Shown here in pieces: positions 17,855 to 26,256 of a stretch of DNA of 56,574 nt. The translations under genes and the position numbers were made by a program. Position 1 is the first letter of the stretch, and each line of letters starts with the position of its first letter. The notes beneath the pieces were generated by a model. The model was given only the letters and a program-made list of their open reading frames with translations. It was not told the origin of the DNA and searched no databases. Source of the DNA: Bacteroidales bacterium (lineage in GTDB: Bacteria > Bacteroidota > Bacteroidia > Bacteroidales > UBA3824). The stretch covers positions 1-56,574 of the forward strand of contig JAGCVU010000187.1 of NCBI GenBank assembly GCA_017962175.1, in the 5' to 3' direction.

Positions 17855-17951
17855 CTTTCGATCTTTTTAAATTAGTTTCTCAATTATAGTCAAAATAATT
17901 AACGGTTTAGTTGCCCGCCTATTCTACAATTTAACGTTTTTTAGCAGGAAA

Positions 17952-17982
17952 CAAAGATAAGGAATTATTTATACAGGTCAAA
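17952..17982 (-). promoter_or_regulatory. Consensus promoter of the tandem thioredoxin-like genes
   Basis: On the - strand, TTTG (17979-17982) lies 19 bp before TATCTTTG (17952-17959), an exact match to the Bacteroidota TTTG-N19-TAnnTTTG promoter. It points at the gene starting at 17854. Confidence 0.75.
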
Positions 17983-17987
17983 TCGTT

Positions 17988-18018
17988 TTTGCAAAAAAAA
18001 TAGAAACCTATATATTTG
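17988..18018 (+). promoter_or_regulatory. Consensus promoter of the lipoprotein gene
   Basis: TTTG (17988-17991) is followed after 19 bp by TATATTTG (18011-18018). Its -33 element lies only 5 bp from the -33 element of the divergent promoter, so one polymerase or regulator could block the other. Confidence 0.75.
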
Positions 18019-18088
18019 CACCGAAATTACAGGAAACATCGAGCCGCCTAACAAAGGGTGTAGAATAATTTTTTAAACAATAACAAAA

Positions 18089-18649
18089 ATGAAAAAACTA
18101 AGCAATTTACTATCAGCAAGCCTTTTACTAATTTTATCCCTTGGCGTGATGTCGTGCAGCAAAGACAAGGACGACGATGATGTAGAACTATCAGCAGCCA
18201 GCCTCGTCGGCATTTGGGATTCAACTAATGAAGAATATTATATCGACGGAGAAAAGTGTGATTTTGAAGACTTTATTTTTTTGACCTTAGGCAACATAGT
18301 GAATTATGATTGGAATGGTGACGGTGTAATTGATAAGAATGATATTAGTTTTTTGAAGTTGGATAACCCTACGTCAACTTATATGGAATATGCAAGCGAT
18401 GGCACAGTAACTACCAATATCACCTTAACCGTAGGTGATACAGATTCCTCAACAGAGGGAAAGTGCAAATTCGAAGTATCAGGGAACAAAATAATCTTAA
18501 CCGAGATTGATGAAACCGGCGAAGAAGAAGTAAATCAGTATAATCGTGAAGTAGTGTCTTTCGACGGCAAAACTATGTCACTTAAGGGTGAAGAAAGCAA
18601 TAAAGAGGGTCACATTTGTTATACCGTAACTACTTGGACCAAACGATAG
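18089..18649 (+). CDS. Lipocalin-like lipoprotein with a dockerin/EF-hand-like loop
   Basis: This 186-aa protein has a lipoprotein signal (lipobox GVMSC, Cys at about 23) followed by an Asp/Lys-rich stretch typical of surface lipoproteins. The body begins with L-V-G-I-W-D-S, the lipocalin-like opening seen in many small Bacteroidota lipoproteins. Inside it, D-W-N-G-D-G-V-I-D near residues 72-80 reads as a calcium-binding loop of EF-hand or dockerin type, a single copy where dockerins have two. Function is unknown. It is a single-gene unit with a consensus promoter and a perfect palindrome downstream. Confidence 0.7.
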   Translation: MKKLSNLLSASLLLILSLGVMSCSKDKDDDDVELSAASLVGIWDSTNEEYYIDGEKCDFEDFIFLTLGNIVNYDWNGDGVIDKNDISFLKLDNPTSTYMEYASDGTVTTNITLTVGDTDSSTEGKCKFEVSGNKIILTEIDETGEEEVNQYNREVVSFDGKTMSLKGEESNKEGHICYTVTTWTKR

Positions 18650-18671
18650 GTTTTTATTATCCATTAAAAAA

Positions 18672-18701
18672 TGTAGCGACGATGTGCACATCGTCGCTAC
18701 A
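18672..18701. repeat. Perfect 30-bp palindrome between convergent genes
   Basis: TGTAGCGACGATGT and its exact complement meet without a loop base, giving a 30-bp perfect palindrome. It sits between the lipoprotein stop and the alpha-2-macroglobulin stop. There is no T-run next to it, so it could be a terminator of low quality or a dispersed GTAG...CTAC-type palindromic repeat. Confidence 0.75.
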
Positions 18702-18728
18702 ATCAATAATTATCCAATAAAATTTCAA

Positions 18729-21700
18729 TTATTTCACATTCACCCTCACGCCCTCGCTGTGTGCAGTAAACTCAGGTGCGTACATACATTGGATTGAGGT
18801 GATGCCGTTGGAGAAGTTGCCTCGGTGCTGAACAAAGAGACGGTACTCAAACACGTAGGTACCTTTGCGGAGAAACTCGATGAAGAAGTTGGTGGAGGCA
18901 TCTTTGGTGCATTGATAGTAGCCGAGACCATCTTGATAACGGTAACCAGAGAACACGTCGGCAGGCTCGAAGCCCGAAGCACGCATATCTTTGAGGTGAA
19001 CATACTCCATATCGCGGTCGGTGCGGATTTCGATGCGTACAACAATTTTGTCGCCGGGTTTGAGTTCGGTGTTGTCGGTTACGGGTTCGATCACGGTGCC
19101 GCGGTCGGTAACCTTCTCGCGGAAGAGTTTTTTGGATAGTTTGAGCGGTGTTTCGGCAAAAGTGATTTTGTCTAATTGCTCAAAATATTGCCAATAGAGA
19201 GCACCCCAAGCCACATTACGATTGGGATTTGTAACCGAAACATTGCCCATTCCGGGTTTCACAGCGTCGCCACTCCAAGATGTTTTGAAATAGCCTGTGC
19301 CTGCCTCGGATTTGATGTCGGGATTGGAGTTGGGGTCAACAGCCTTTCCGTCGAGTTTTATTTCGCAAATTTTGCTATCGGCAAGCACGTCGGTACCGCG
19401 GAGAAGCAAAGCGTAGCAAGCCTCAGCGGTGGCTTTGGTGGTTTTCCAATCGTTGGTTTGCTTGTTTTTCAAGAGCCAGATTTTCAGTTGGTCAACGGTT
19501 TCTTGGTCGTTGCCCACCTCGTCGAATGCTTCAATGATAATAGCCTGAGTTTCAATGGGAGCTTGCTGCCAAAGGAATCCTGCGAGATTGTCCACGAAGT
19601 ACATTCCCATCTCTTCGTTGGTAGTGGATTTTTCTTTGAGCGATTTGAGAATATCCTTGGGAACGGCTGTGCTGCCAAAACGGTTGAGCGCCAAGCAAAT
19701 CATTGCCTGAGAGTATTTTCCACAGGAGAGCCAATACTCTTCGGCTTTGCCTTTAAAGAAATTAAACGCCTCTTTGGTTTTGCCCGGAATTTCTTTATCC
19801 TTAAAGAAACTGCGAGTATAAAGATAGTCAATAGCGGTGAAGGTCAAGAAGTTGCCTTTTTTCAATTCATCTTCTTTGTGCCAACGTTTCAATTCCTTGT
19901 AATACTTAGCAATCATTTCGTCGATATAGTCAACAGCCTTGTCCGCCATTTTAGCGTTTTGCGGAGCGTCGAAGGTCTTGATACCAAGACGTTTGAGGTG
20001 TCCGATACCCGAAACAATCTGCATAGTTACATAGTCGCTTTCGGGCATACCGTCGAACCACGGCCAACCGCCTGAGGGATATTGGTTTTTGCGGAGTTTT
20101 TCTAAGGTTCTGCTCTCCTCGCCTGCTATGCGGCTGAGGTCGAAAAGCAATCCTACACGCTTTTTGCGCTCGGTTTCGTTTGCGCCTTGCATTACCCAAG
20201 GAGTCTCTTGAAGAAGCACAGATTTTAGTTCCTCGTTCTTTTCAAGATTTGAAATAAGTTCTTGGCTGTTGGTGTTTTTCCAAGCGTCGAAAACTGCCTT
20301 GATTTTGGGTGATGAATTAGCAATGTGAGCGGCAATACTGTTGGCATACAAACGACTGAATGTCTGTTCGTTGCACTCGTAAGGATATTCCATCATATAG
20401 GGCAGAGCCTGAATTGCGTACCAAGCGGGATTTGAGGTAAATTCCAATGTAAGTTTGTGGTGGCGCAATGTGGAAGAATTACCCGAGGAGATGAGTTTTT
20501 CAAACTTGTAATTCTTTGTTTGATTGCCGTTTATGGGCAATGGTAACGATTCTGTTACCAACATACGATTGCTCATTACAGGGATAACTTTTTGTTCGCC
20601 GTCGGCAAAATTACCCGATTTTGCAATCACTTTGTAAGCCAATGCGCTGTAACGTTCGGGGATTGACAATTCAAATTCGAGCGAGGCATTTCCGCCGGCT
20701 TTACAAGTAAAGTTTTGATTGGGATTTTTAACTACCGATTCCACTTTTTTATCGGTGAACGGGTCAAAAATCTCTATTGTTACATTGCCCGAAAGAGCAT
20801 TTTCTGTGAGGTTTCCAACTTTTACGGGAAGAATAATTTTATCGTTTTCGCGGAAAAATCTTGGGGGATTTGGCTGAACCATCAATTGTTTTTGAGTAAT
20901 CAACTCTTTTTGAGCTTTTACATATTGCAATGTTTTGGTGTGCGCCAATCCAAGCATTTTCCAAGTGGTGAGCGATTCGGGAATAGTAAACTCTATTGAA
21001 ATTTCGCCGTTTTCGTCGGTGCGGAGTTCAGGATAGAAAAACGCCGTTTCGTTGAAGTTTTCGCGGACCTTAACTTCGGGTTCTGGTTCTCCATTGGCTT
21101 CGGATTCAACTGCGCCGGTGGTAGCCATATTCATCATAGCGTTTGGTGCCATCTTAGCGCTCATCTGCATTGATTCTGCCTGAGCCATCATCATTGGAGC
21201 CTCATCTTCACATTCCTCCACAGCCATATCTTCGTCCATACGTGCCGATTTGCGCATTGTACGGGCTGAGCCAACCATCGCATCCATAGCAATATGACCA
21301 CCAAAATATCCGCCTCGACGCGGGGTACGGTAGTGATAATTAAACCAATAAAGTTCTCCGTATCTGCAAGAATAATATATGTGATAAACATCGCGACTCA
21401 TAACGTGTTCCGAACCGCGAGTGCCAAAAGACGGGGTGTCGAAATAGAGGTTGCAATAGATGTATTTATTTGGGAAACTGATGTTGCAATAGTTGGCGGC
21501 AAAAGCATCGAGCGATTTGTCGTAAAGCGTGGCAACCATTTCGGCTGATACGTTGCGACCATTGTTGTCGGTGATTTTGAGTTTCCAAGTTTCGTTTTCG
21601 CCGGGCTGCAATTTGTCGCGGAACGATAGATACTCGATGTTAAGATTTTTTTCCACATCGGGCACTGTTATGCTAACGGTTTGTTCGTAGTGGCGATTGT

Positions 21701-24700
21701 TGGCAACGAGGCAGAAAAACAGTTTCATATTACCAATAAGTTCCTTAGTAATAGGAATTTCGATAATTTTGGTGGCATTGCTCAATGAAATATATTCGCA
21801 TTTCAACTCGGTGTTGCCGTAATATAGTTTATAAAGTATACTTGCATTTTTTTGCGATGTACCCACAAGCACTTTTGCCACGTCGCCAACTCGGTGATCT
21901 TTTGTAAGAAGTGTGGCGTCAAGAAACTGTGGCTGAGGCAATTTGCCATCTTTTTCGCCTGCAACGGTAAAGTACGATTTGCGACTCATTTCGCGACCGG
22001 TTTTAGGGTCTTTTGCCGTTACTTCGATTAGATAACTACCTGATTCAGCGGTTTTTAATTCATTAATAACGTATTTGGTAGATTTTTCGGTGTCGAAATC
22101 GCGAGTGGCAATCACCTTGCCTTTTGCAAAGTTTTCGGGCTGATCTTCCTCGGCATAAACACATCCGGGAAGAAGTTTTTGCCATTCGTCTTTGGTGTAA
22201 GAAGGCGTGTTTGGCGTAGACCACGAGCGACGGCGCAAAAGTCCGTTGTCGGTAAGGTGCGTAACTGTAAGGCGACCTTTAACTTTGAGAGGCATTCCGT
22301 CGAGATTGTCGGCAGAAACTTTGGCCTCGAAATTAGAGTTGCGGAAATTTTGCGAAGACATTCCAACATAAAGATGCAACGACGAGTAACCCACTGTTAC
22401 ACTTTGACTTGCCGAACGAGTTTCGCCGCTGTGGTCGGTAATGTCAACCGAGGTAATATAGTTGAAAGCCACTTCGGGAGCATTGCCAGCCATGGGGTCG
22501 GGCTCTGCCTTAAAGGTAAATTTAAAATCGCCGTTTTCGTCGGCTGTTACCGTGCCGTGAACTATCTCCACAGGGTTTTGGTTCAAAGGCATAAAGAAAT
22601 AATAGCGGTGAAAATCGAACTTAGGACGGCGTTGAACACGGAATTTAACCTCTGCCCCATCGATTTTCATGCCCGAATAACTTTTGGCATTGCCCGTAAC
22701 GGTGATTTCGTCGTTGACAATGTACGAACCCTCTATGCTATTGAGATTTACCTCAAAAGTAGGACGTTTGTATTCCTCTACCCTGATTTCCTTGCGGTAA
22801 GTGTGGTTAACGAGAATGGTCATACGTCCGTTGAGCAATCCTGTGGGAATCTCAAACGAACCGCTAAAAGTGCCGTATTCGTTTGATACAGCGTTCATAA
22901 AGCCAATTTCTTTGTCGTTGACATCGCGCAAACCTATGCCGCAACGTTTGCCCACAATAGGTTCGGAAACTCGCTCTTTATTAGTACGTAACGCGTATGC
23001 CTTAAAGTAAACGGTTTGTCCGGGACGATAGATGGCGCGGTCGGTAAAAATCTGAATGTTTTCGCCCTCAGGGTTGTCGATGTAGGTGTTGAAATTTACG
23101 TAATCATTATATAAGGTGTCCTTGCCGGGACCAGTGGCTTTGAGTGTGTAGCGGTAATATTTGTCGCTATAACGCTTGACAAGCGCAAAGCCGTTTTTGT
23201 CGGTTTTTACCTCCGAAGCCTTTTCTAAAACATATTTGCGGCGCAATTTGCTGTACTCCTCGTAATAAAGCGAAAGGGTAACGCCCTCCAAAGGTTCGCC
23301 CGTGGTGCGCGAGGTAACATAATATTGACGCTGAAAATCTTGGGCAGTGGGTATGCTACTGATTACCAAGTTAGAAATGGTGAGCGAAGCAAGTTGAATG
23401 TTGGTGTTTTCGTCGAAAGAAGCATCGTCGCTGACCAAAAGCAAATAAAAACCATTGTCGGCAAGTTTCGGGAAAACAATTTCGGTGGTGCGATCAAGGA
23501 AATCACCCTTGTCGGGAATCTCCTTAGAAAATTCTGCCACTTGTTTGCCGTGTTTCAAATAGCCTTTGAGACGTTTTTGGCGATTGTAATCACTTTGGTT
23601 GATGTCTTCATATTTGTCGCGGTCTATTTTGAGAACCTTGGCGTAAAGTTTAGAAATATTTTTGTAATGCACCAAAGCGGGGAAATTGCAATTGGGCGCA
23701 ACCACTTCTTCTACATTAAAGGTAAAACCCTTAGTCTCAATCTGTTGAATAAGGTTATAAGCTGCGGTTTGGTACTCCTTGTCGGCAGATTCGTCGGCAA
23801 CAATTTTGGAGCAAATATCGTGAGCCATTTTGCGATATTGATTGTTGCCCTCGCCAAACTCCTTAACGTCAGCTACTTGACTATAATAAAATTGTGCAAG
23901 CGTGAAATCAACAGCCGCTTTATATTTAGAATTAGAAAAACGCTTTTGCAAACGTTCAAGAGTTTCTTTAAGTAATTGAAGCTTATTATCTTGCGACGAT
24001 TTGTTAGATACAAACTCCAAACGGAAAAGCTCCATATCCACAAGGGCATCATCGTTTTTGGCGTTAATGCGTTGTTGAGCAAGTTGTTGCAATATTTTTG
24101 CTGCGTTGTAATTCATCGACAGCGAATCGTCGCATTTGATATCGAGATTTATAAACTTCTGTAAATCAAAATATTCCTCACCGGCATAAAAGAACGTTTC
24201 GGGCGTGGGAGTGCGCAAGCTTTTAACAATGTCAATAGCCTCGTAAGCCACATAGTCGTAGAGCGTTGGGCGACAAAACGACGGTTTTGTACCCTTGTGC
24301 GCCACATTCGGAAAATCGTCGGCGGTGTATTTCATCAATGTTTCGGGCTCTTGCAATGCCTTGTGAATGTATTTAAGAGCCTCAGTATTAATCATATCAA
24401 TAGTCCACGTTTCGAGGTCGGGATTGTCGAAACCCTCGGTGTTGGTGCGGCGGATAATTGAGTAATAGTTTTCGTTTGAATATTGCTTGTAGAGGTCGGC
24501 AATTAGGATATAAAGTACAGATTTTGAAGGCATTGCCACCTCATCAGCATCTTTGATAAGACGGTTGAGATGAGTTTGAAAAAGCGAATCCTCAAACTGT
24601 TGCTTCATTTTCATCTTGTAAATCGACGATTTGATAAGTTCGTCGCCATTGTTGTCGGTTTTGGCATAGTTGTAGATTTGCTCCACAACTTCGAGTGCAC

Positions 24701-24866
24701 TTTTGGGCAAGCCCTGCCGGTCGAAAGAGTCAACCTTCTGCCACAGAGCCTTGTAATCATCAGGTGGAATTGTCATATTATTCAGGTTTAAATTATTATT
24801 CGCAAAAAACTGCGCCGCCAGCCACAGCCAAAACGGCAGCAAAAGCAATGTAAAAATGTGTCTCAT
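18729..24866 (-). CDS. Bacterial alpha-2-macroglobulin family protein with thioester
   Basis: This 2045-aa protein starts with a hydrophobic export segment (residues 6-20). A long helical N-terminal region (to about 480) is followed by macroglobulin-like beta domains, including the typical F-T-D-R-A-I-Y-R-P-G-Q-T-V-Y-F-K block near 605. A methionine-rich spacer (about a dozen Met in residues 1200-1250) precedes the domain starting F-F-Y-P-E-L-R-T-D. The thioester motif C-N-E-Q is intact near residue 1498, inside the alpha/alpha toroid that carries P-S-G-G-W-P-W-F. Bacterial relatives trap proteases covalently in the periplasm or at the surface. A PbpC partner, common in Proteobacteria, is absent. 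An alternative internal start at the MTIPP methionine would remove the export signal and is less likely. ilvC is divergent. Confidence 0.9.
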   Translation of the reverse strand: MRHIFTLLLLPFWLWLAAQFFANNNLNLNNMTIPPDDYKALWQKVDSFDRQGLPKSALEVVEQIYNYAKTDNNGDELIKSSIYKMKMKQQFEDSLFQTHLNRLIKDADEVAMPSKSVLYILIADLYKQYSNENYYSIIRRTNTEGFDNPDLETWTIDMINTEALKYIHKALQEPETLMKYTADDFPNVAHKGTKPSFCRPTLYDYVAYEAIDIVKSLRTPTPETFFYAGEEYFDLQKFINLDIKCDDSLSMNYNAAKILQQLAQQRINAKNDDALVDMELFRLEFVSNKSSQDNKLQLLKETLERLQKRFSNSKYKAAVDFTLAQFYYSQVADVKEFGEGNNQYRKMAHDICSKIVADESADKEYQTAAYNLIQQIETKGFTFNVEEVVAPNCNFPALVHYKNISKLYAKVLKIDRDKYEDINQSDYNRQKRLKGYLKHGKQVAEFSKEIPDKGDFLDRTTEIVFPKLADNGFYLLLVSDDASFDENTNIQLASLTISNLVISSIPTAQDFQRQYYVTSRTTGEPLEGVTLSLYYEEYSKLRRKYVLEKASEVKTDKNGFALVKRYSDKYYRYTLKATGPGKDTLYNDYVNFNTYIDNPEGENIQIFTDRAIYRPGQTVYFKAYALRTNKERVSEPIVGKRCGIGLRDVNDKEIGFMNAVSNEYGTFSGSFEIPTGLLNGRMTILVNHTYRKEIRVEEYKRPTFEVNLNSIEGSYIVNDEITVTGNAKSYSGMKIDGAEVKFRVQRRPKFDFHRYYFFMPLNQNPVEIVHGTVTADENGDFKFTFKAEPDPMAGNAPEVAFNYITSVDITDHSGETRSASQSVTVGYSSLHLYVGMSSQNFRNSNFEAKVSADNLDGMPLKVKGRLTVTHLTDNGLLRRRSWSTPNTPSYTKDEWQKLLPGCVYAEEDQPENFAKGKVIATRDFDTEKSTKYVINELKTAESGSYLIEVTAKDPKTGREMSRKSYFTVAGEKDGKLPQPQFLDATLLTKDHRVGDVAKVLVGTSQKNASILYKLYYGNTELKCEYISLSNATKIIEIPITKELIGNMKLFFCLVANNRHYEQTVSITVPDVEKNLNIEYLSFRDKLQPGENETWKLKITDNNGRNVSAEMVATLYDKSLDAFAANYCNISFPNKYIYCNLYFDTPSFGTRGSEHVMSRDVYHIYYSCRYGELYWFNYHYRTPRRGGYFGGHIAMDAMVGSARTMRKSARMDEDMAVEECEDEAPMMMAQAESMQMSAKMAPNAMMNMATTGAVESEANGEPEPEVKVRENFNETAFFYPELRTDENGEISIEFTIPESLTTWKMLGLAHTKTLQYVKAQKELITQKQLMVQPNPPRFFRENDKIILPVKVGNLTENALSGNVTIEIFDPFTDKKVESVVKNPNQNFTCKAGGNASLEFELSIPERYSALAYKVIAKSGNFADGEQKVIPVMSNRMLVTESLPLPINGNQTKNYKFEKLISSGNSSTLRHHKLTLEFTSNPAWYAIQALPYMMEYPYECNEQTFSRLYANSIAAHIANSSPKIKAVFDAWKNTNSQELISNLEKNEELKSVLLQETPWVMQGANETERKKRVGLLFDLSRIAGEESRTLEKLRKNQYPSGGWPWFDGMPESDYVTMQIVSGIGHLKRLGIKTFDAPQNAKMADKAVDYIDEMIAKYYKELKRWHKEDELKKGNFLTFTAIDYLYTRSFFKDKEIPGKTKEAFNFFKGKAEEYWLSCGKYSQAMICLALNRFGSTAVPKDILKSLKEKSTTNEEMGMYFVDNLAGFLWQQAPIETQAIIIEAFDEVGNDQETVDQLKIWLLKNKQTNDWKTTKATAEACYALLLRGTDVLADSKICEIKLDGKAVDPNSNPDIKSEAGTGYFKTSWSGDAVKPGMGNVSVTNPNRNVAWGALYWQYFEQLDKITFAETPLKLSKKLFREKVTDRGTVIEPVTDNTELKPGDKIVVRIEIRTDRDMEYVHLKDMRASGFEPADVFSGYRYQDGLGYYQCTKDASTNFFIEFLRKGTYVFEYRLFVQHRGNFSNGITSIQCMYAPEFTAHSEGVRVNVK

Positions 24867-24967
24867 ATCAAAAATTTTTTTTGTTAAAGATACTATATTT
24901 TTGCAAACGGAAGAAGAAATTGAAAAGATTTTTTACCTTTTTTTCTCCTCCATTAAAAAATAATCCC

Positions 24968-24975
24968 TACCTTTG
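24968..24975 (+). promoter_or_regulatory. -7 element (TACCTTTG) of ilvC
   Basis: TACCTTTG matches TAnnTTTG and lies 43 bp before the ilvC start. The -33 region is only T-rich, with no TTTG at the right spacing. Confidence 0.5.
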
Positions 24976-25018
24976 TGCACAATAAAAACATAACAAACCA
25001 TAAAAAAACAATATAGAA

Positions 25019-26062
25019 ATGGCAAAGATGAATTTTGGCGGCGTTATCGAGAATGTGATGACCCGCGAAGAATTTCCTTTGGAAAAAGCACGTGAAATCT
25101 TAAAAAACGAAACCATCGCCGTAATTGGTTACGGTGTACAGGGTCCCGGACAATCGCAAAACCTCCGCGACAATGGTTTTAATGTAATTGTTGGTCAACG
25201 CGCCGGCAAAACTTTCGAAAAAGCCAAAGCCGACGGTTGGAAACCCGGCGAAACACTTTTCTCAATTGAAGAAGCCTGCGAAAAAGGCACTATTATAATG
25301 TGTCTTCTTTCGGATGCCGCTGTAATGTCGGTATGGCCTACTTTGAAAAAATATCTCACAGCCGGCAAATCGCTCTATTTCTCACACGGATTCGCCATCA
25401 CTTGGAGCGACCGCACAGGCGTGGTTCCTCCCAAAGATATCGACGTTATAATGGTTGCCCCCAAAGGTTCGGGCACATCGTTGCGCACAATGTTTCTCGA
25501 AGGTCGCGGCCTCAACTCGTCGTATGCTGTTTATCAAGACGCTACCGGCAAGGCTCTCGAAAAAACCCTCGCACTCGGTATCGGTATCGGTTCGGGCTAC
25601 TTGTTTGAAACCACTTTCCAACGCGAAGCCACATCCGACCTCACCGGCGAACGCGGCTCACTTATGGGCGCTATTCAAGGCTTGCTCTTGGCTCAATACG
25701 AAGTGCTCCGCGAAAACGGTCACTCTCCTTCGGAGGCTTTCAACGAAACTGTTGAGGAACTCACACAGAGCCTTGGACCTCTATTTGCCAAAAACGGTAT
25801 GGACTGGATGTATGCCAACTGCTCTACCACAGCACAGCGCGGTGCATTGGATTGGTTCCCCCGTTTCCACGACGCCATCAAACCCGTGGTACAGAAACTT
25901 TACGAAAGCGTAAAATGCGGCAACGAGGCTCAAATCTCTATTGATGCCAACTCTAAACCCGACTATCGCGAAGGTCTCGAAAAAGAACTCAAAGCTCTCC
26001 GCGAAAGCGAAATGTGGCAAACAGCCGTAACAGTACGCAAACTCCGTCCTGAAAATAATTAG
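25019..26062 (+). CDS. ilvC: Ketol-acid reductoisomerase
   Basis: This 347-aa protein has the class I (short) KARI length. The NADPH-binding Rossmann motif G-Y-G-V-Q-G near residue 38 is followed by the GQR region, and the C-terminal knotted domain carries the acidic metal-binding residues around L-T-G-E-R-G-S-L-M-G and E-x3-E in its helices. It catalyses the isomerisation and reduction of acetolactate or acetohydroxybutyrate in valine, leucine and isoleucine synthesis in the cytoplasm. It is alone here, without ilvB, ilvN or ilvD, and ends at a strong terminator. It uses the C-rich wobble codons typical of a highly expressed gene in this genome. Confidence 0.97.
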   Translation: MAKMNFGGVIENVMTREEFPLEKAREILKNETIAVIGYGVQGPGQSQNLRDNGFNVIVGQRAGKTFEKAKADGWKPGETLFSIEEACEKGTIIMCLLSDAAVMSVWPTLKKYLTAGKSLYFSHGFAITWSDRTGVVPPKDIDVIMVAPKGSGTSLRTMFLEGRGLNSSYAVYQDATGKALEKTLALGIGIGSGYLFETTFQREATSDLTGERGSLMGAIQGLLLAQYEVLRENGHSPSEAFNETVEELTQSLGPLFAKNGMDWMYANCSTTAQRGALDWFPRFHDAIKPVVQKLYESVKCGNEAQISIDANSKPDYREGLEKELKALRESEMWQTAVTVRKLRPENN

Positions 26063-26091
26063 TATTATTTAGTTGTTTCCATAGATAAACC

Positions 26092-26132
26092 GCAGCCGGA
26101 TATGCCTAAGGGTGTTTCCGGCTGCTTTTTTT
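26092..26132 (+). terminator. Rho-independent terminator of ilvC
   Basis: GCAGCCGGA (26092-26100) pairs with TCCGGCTGC (26117-26125), followed directly by seven T. It is the clearest terminator in this half of the window. Confidence 0.9.
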
Positions 26133-26152
26133 GTCTACTATTTTAGCCGTTT

Positions 26153-26208
26153 GTCCACTTATAAAAACCGTTTGTCCACCCCTATAATAATACAATGCAC
26201 TACTTTAG
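26153..26208 (+). promoter_or_regulatory. Predicted HTCS operator and promoter, site A
   Basis: GTCCAC occurs at 26153-26158 and again at 26174-26179, exactly 21 bp apart. The second copy extends to GTCCACCCCT and is followed after 17 bp by TACTTTAG (26201-26208), a -7-like box. There is no TTTG -33 element, as expected for an activator-dependent promoter. The same layout occurs before the GH43 gene and before susC. It drives the lipoprotein gene that starts 48 bp downstream. Confidence 0.7.
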
Positions 26209-26256
26209 CGGTACGAATTTTTAATAAAGTACTAATATATCAAAAGCAATTAGATT

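Noticed and set aside
19176..20075. 299-codon + strand frame
   Set aside because: It lies wholly within the alpha-2-macroglobulin gene and has no domain or start signal of its own.
24400..24420. GTCCAC inside the alpha-2-macroglobulin gene as a further operator
   Set aside because: Single copy in coding sequence, without the 21-bp partner or a -7 box. Similar single copies in other genes were rejected for the same reason.
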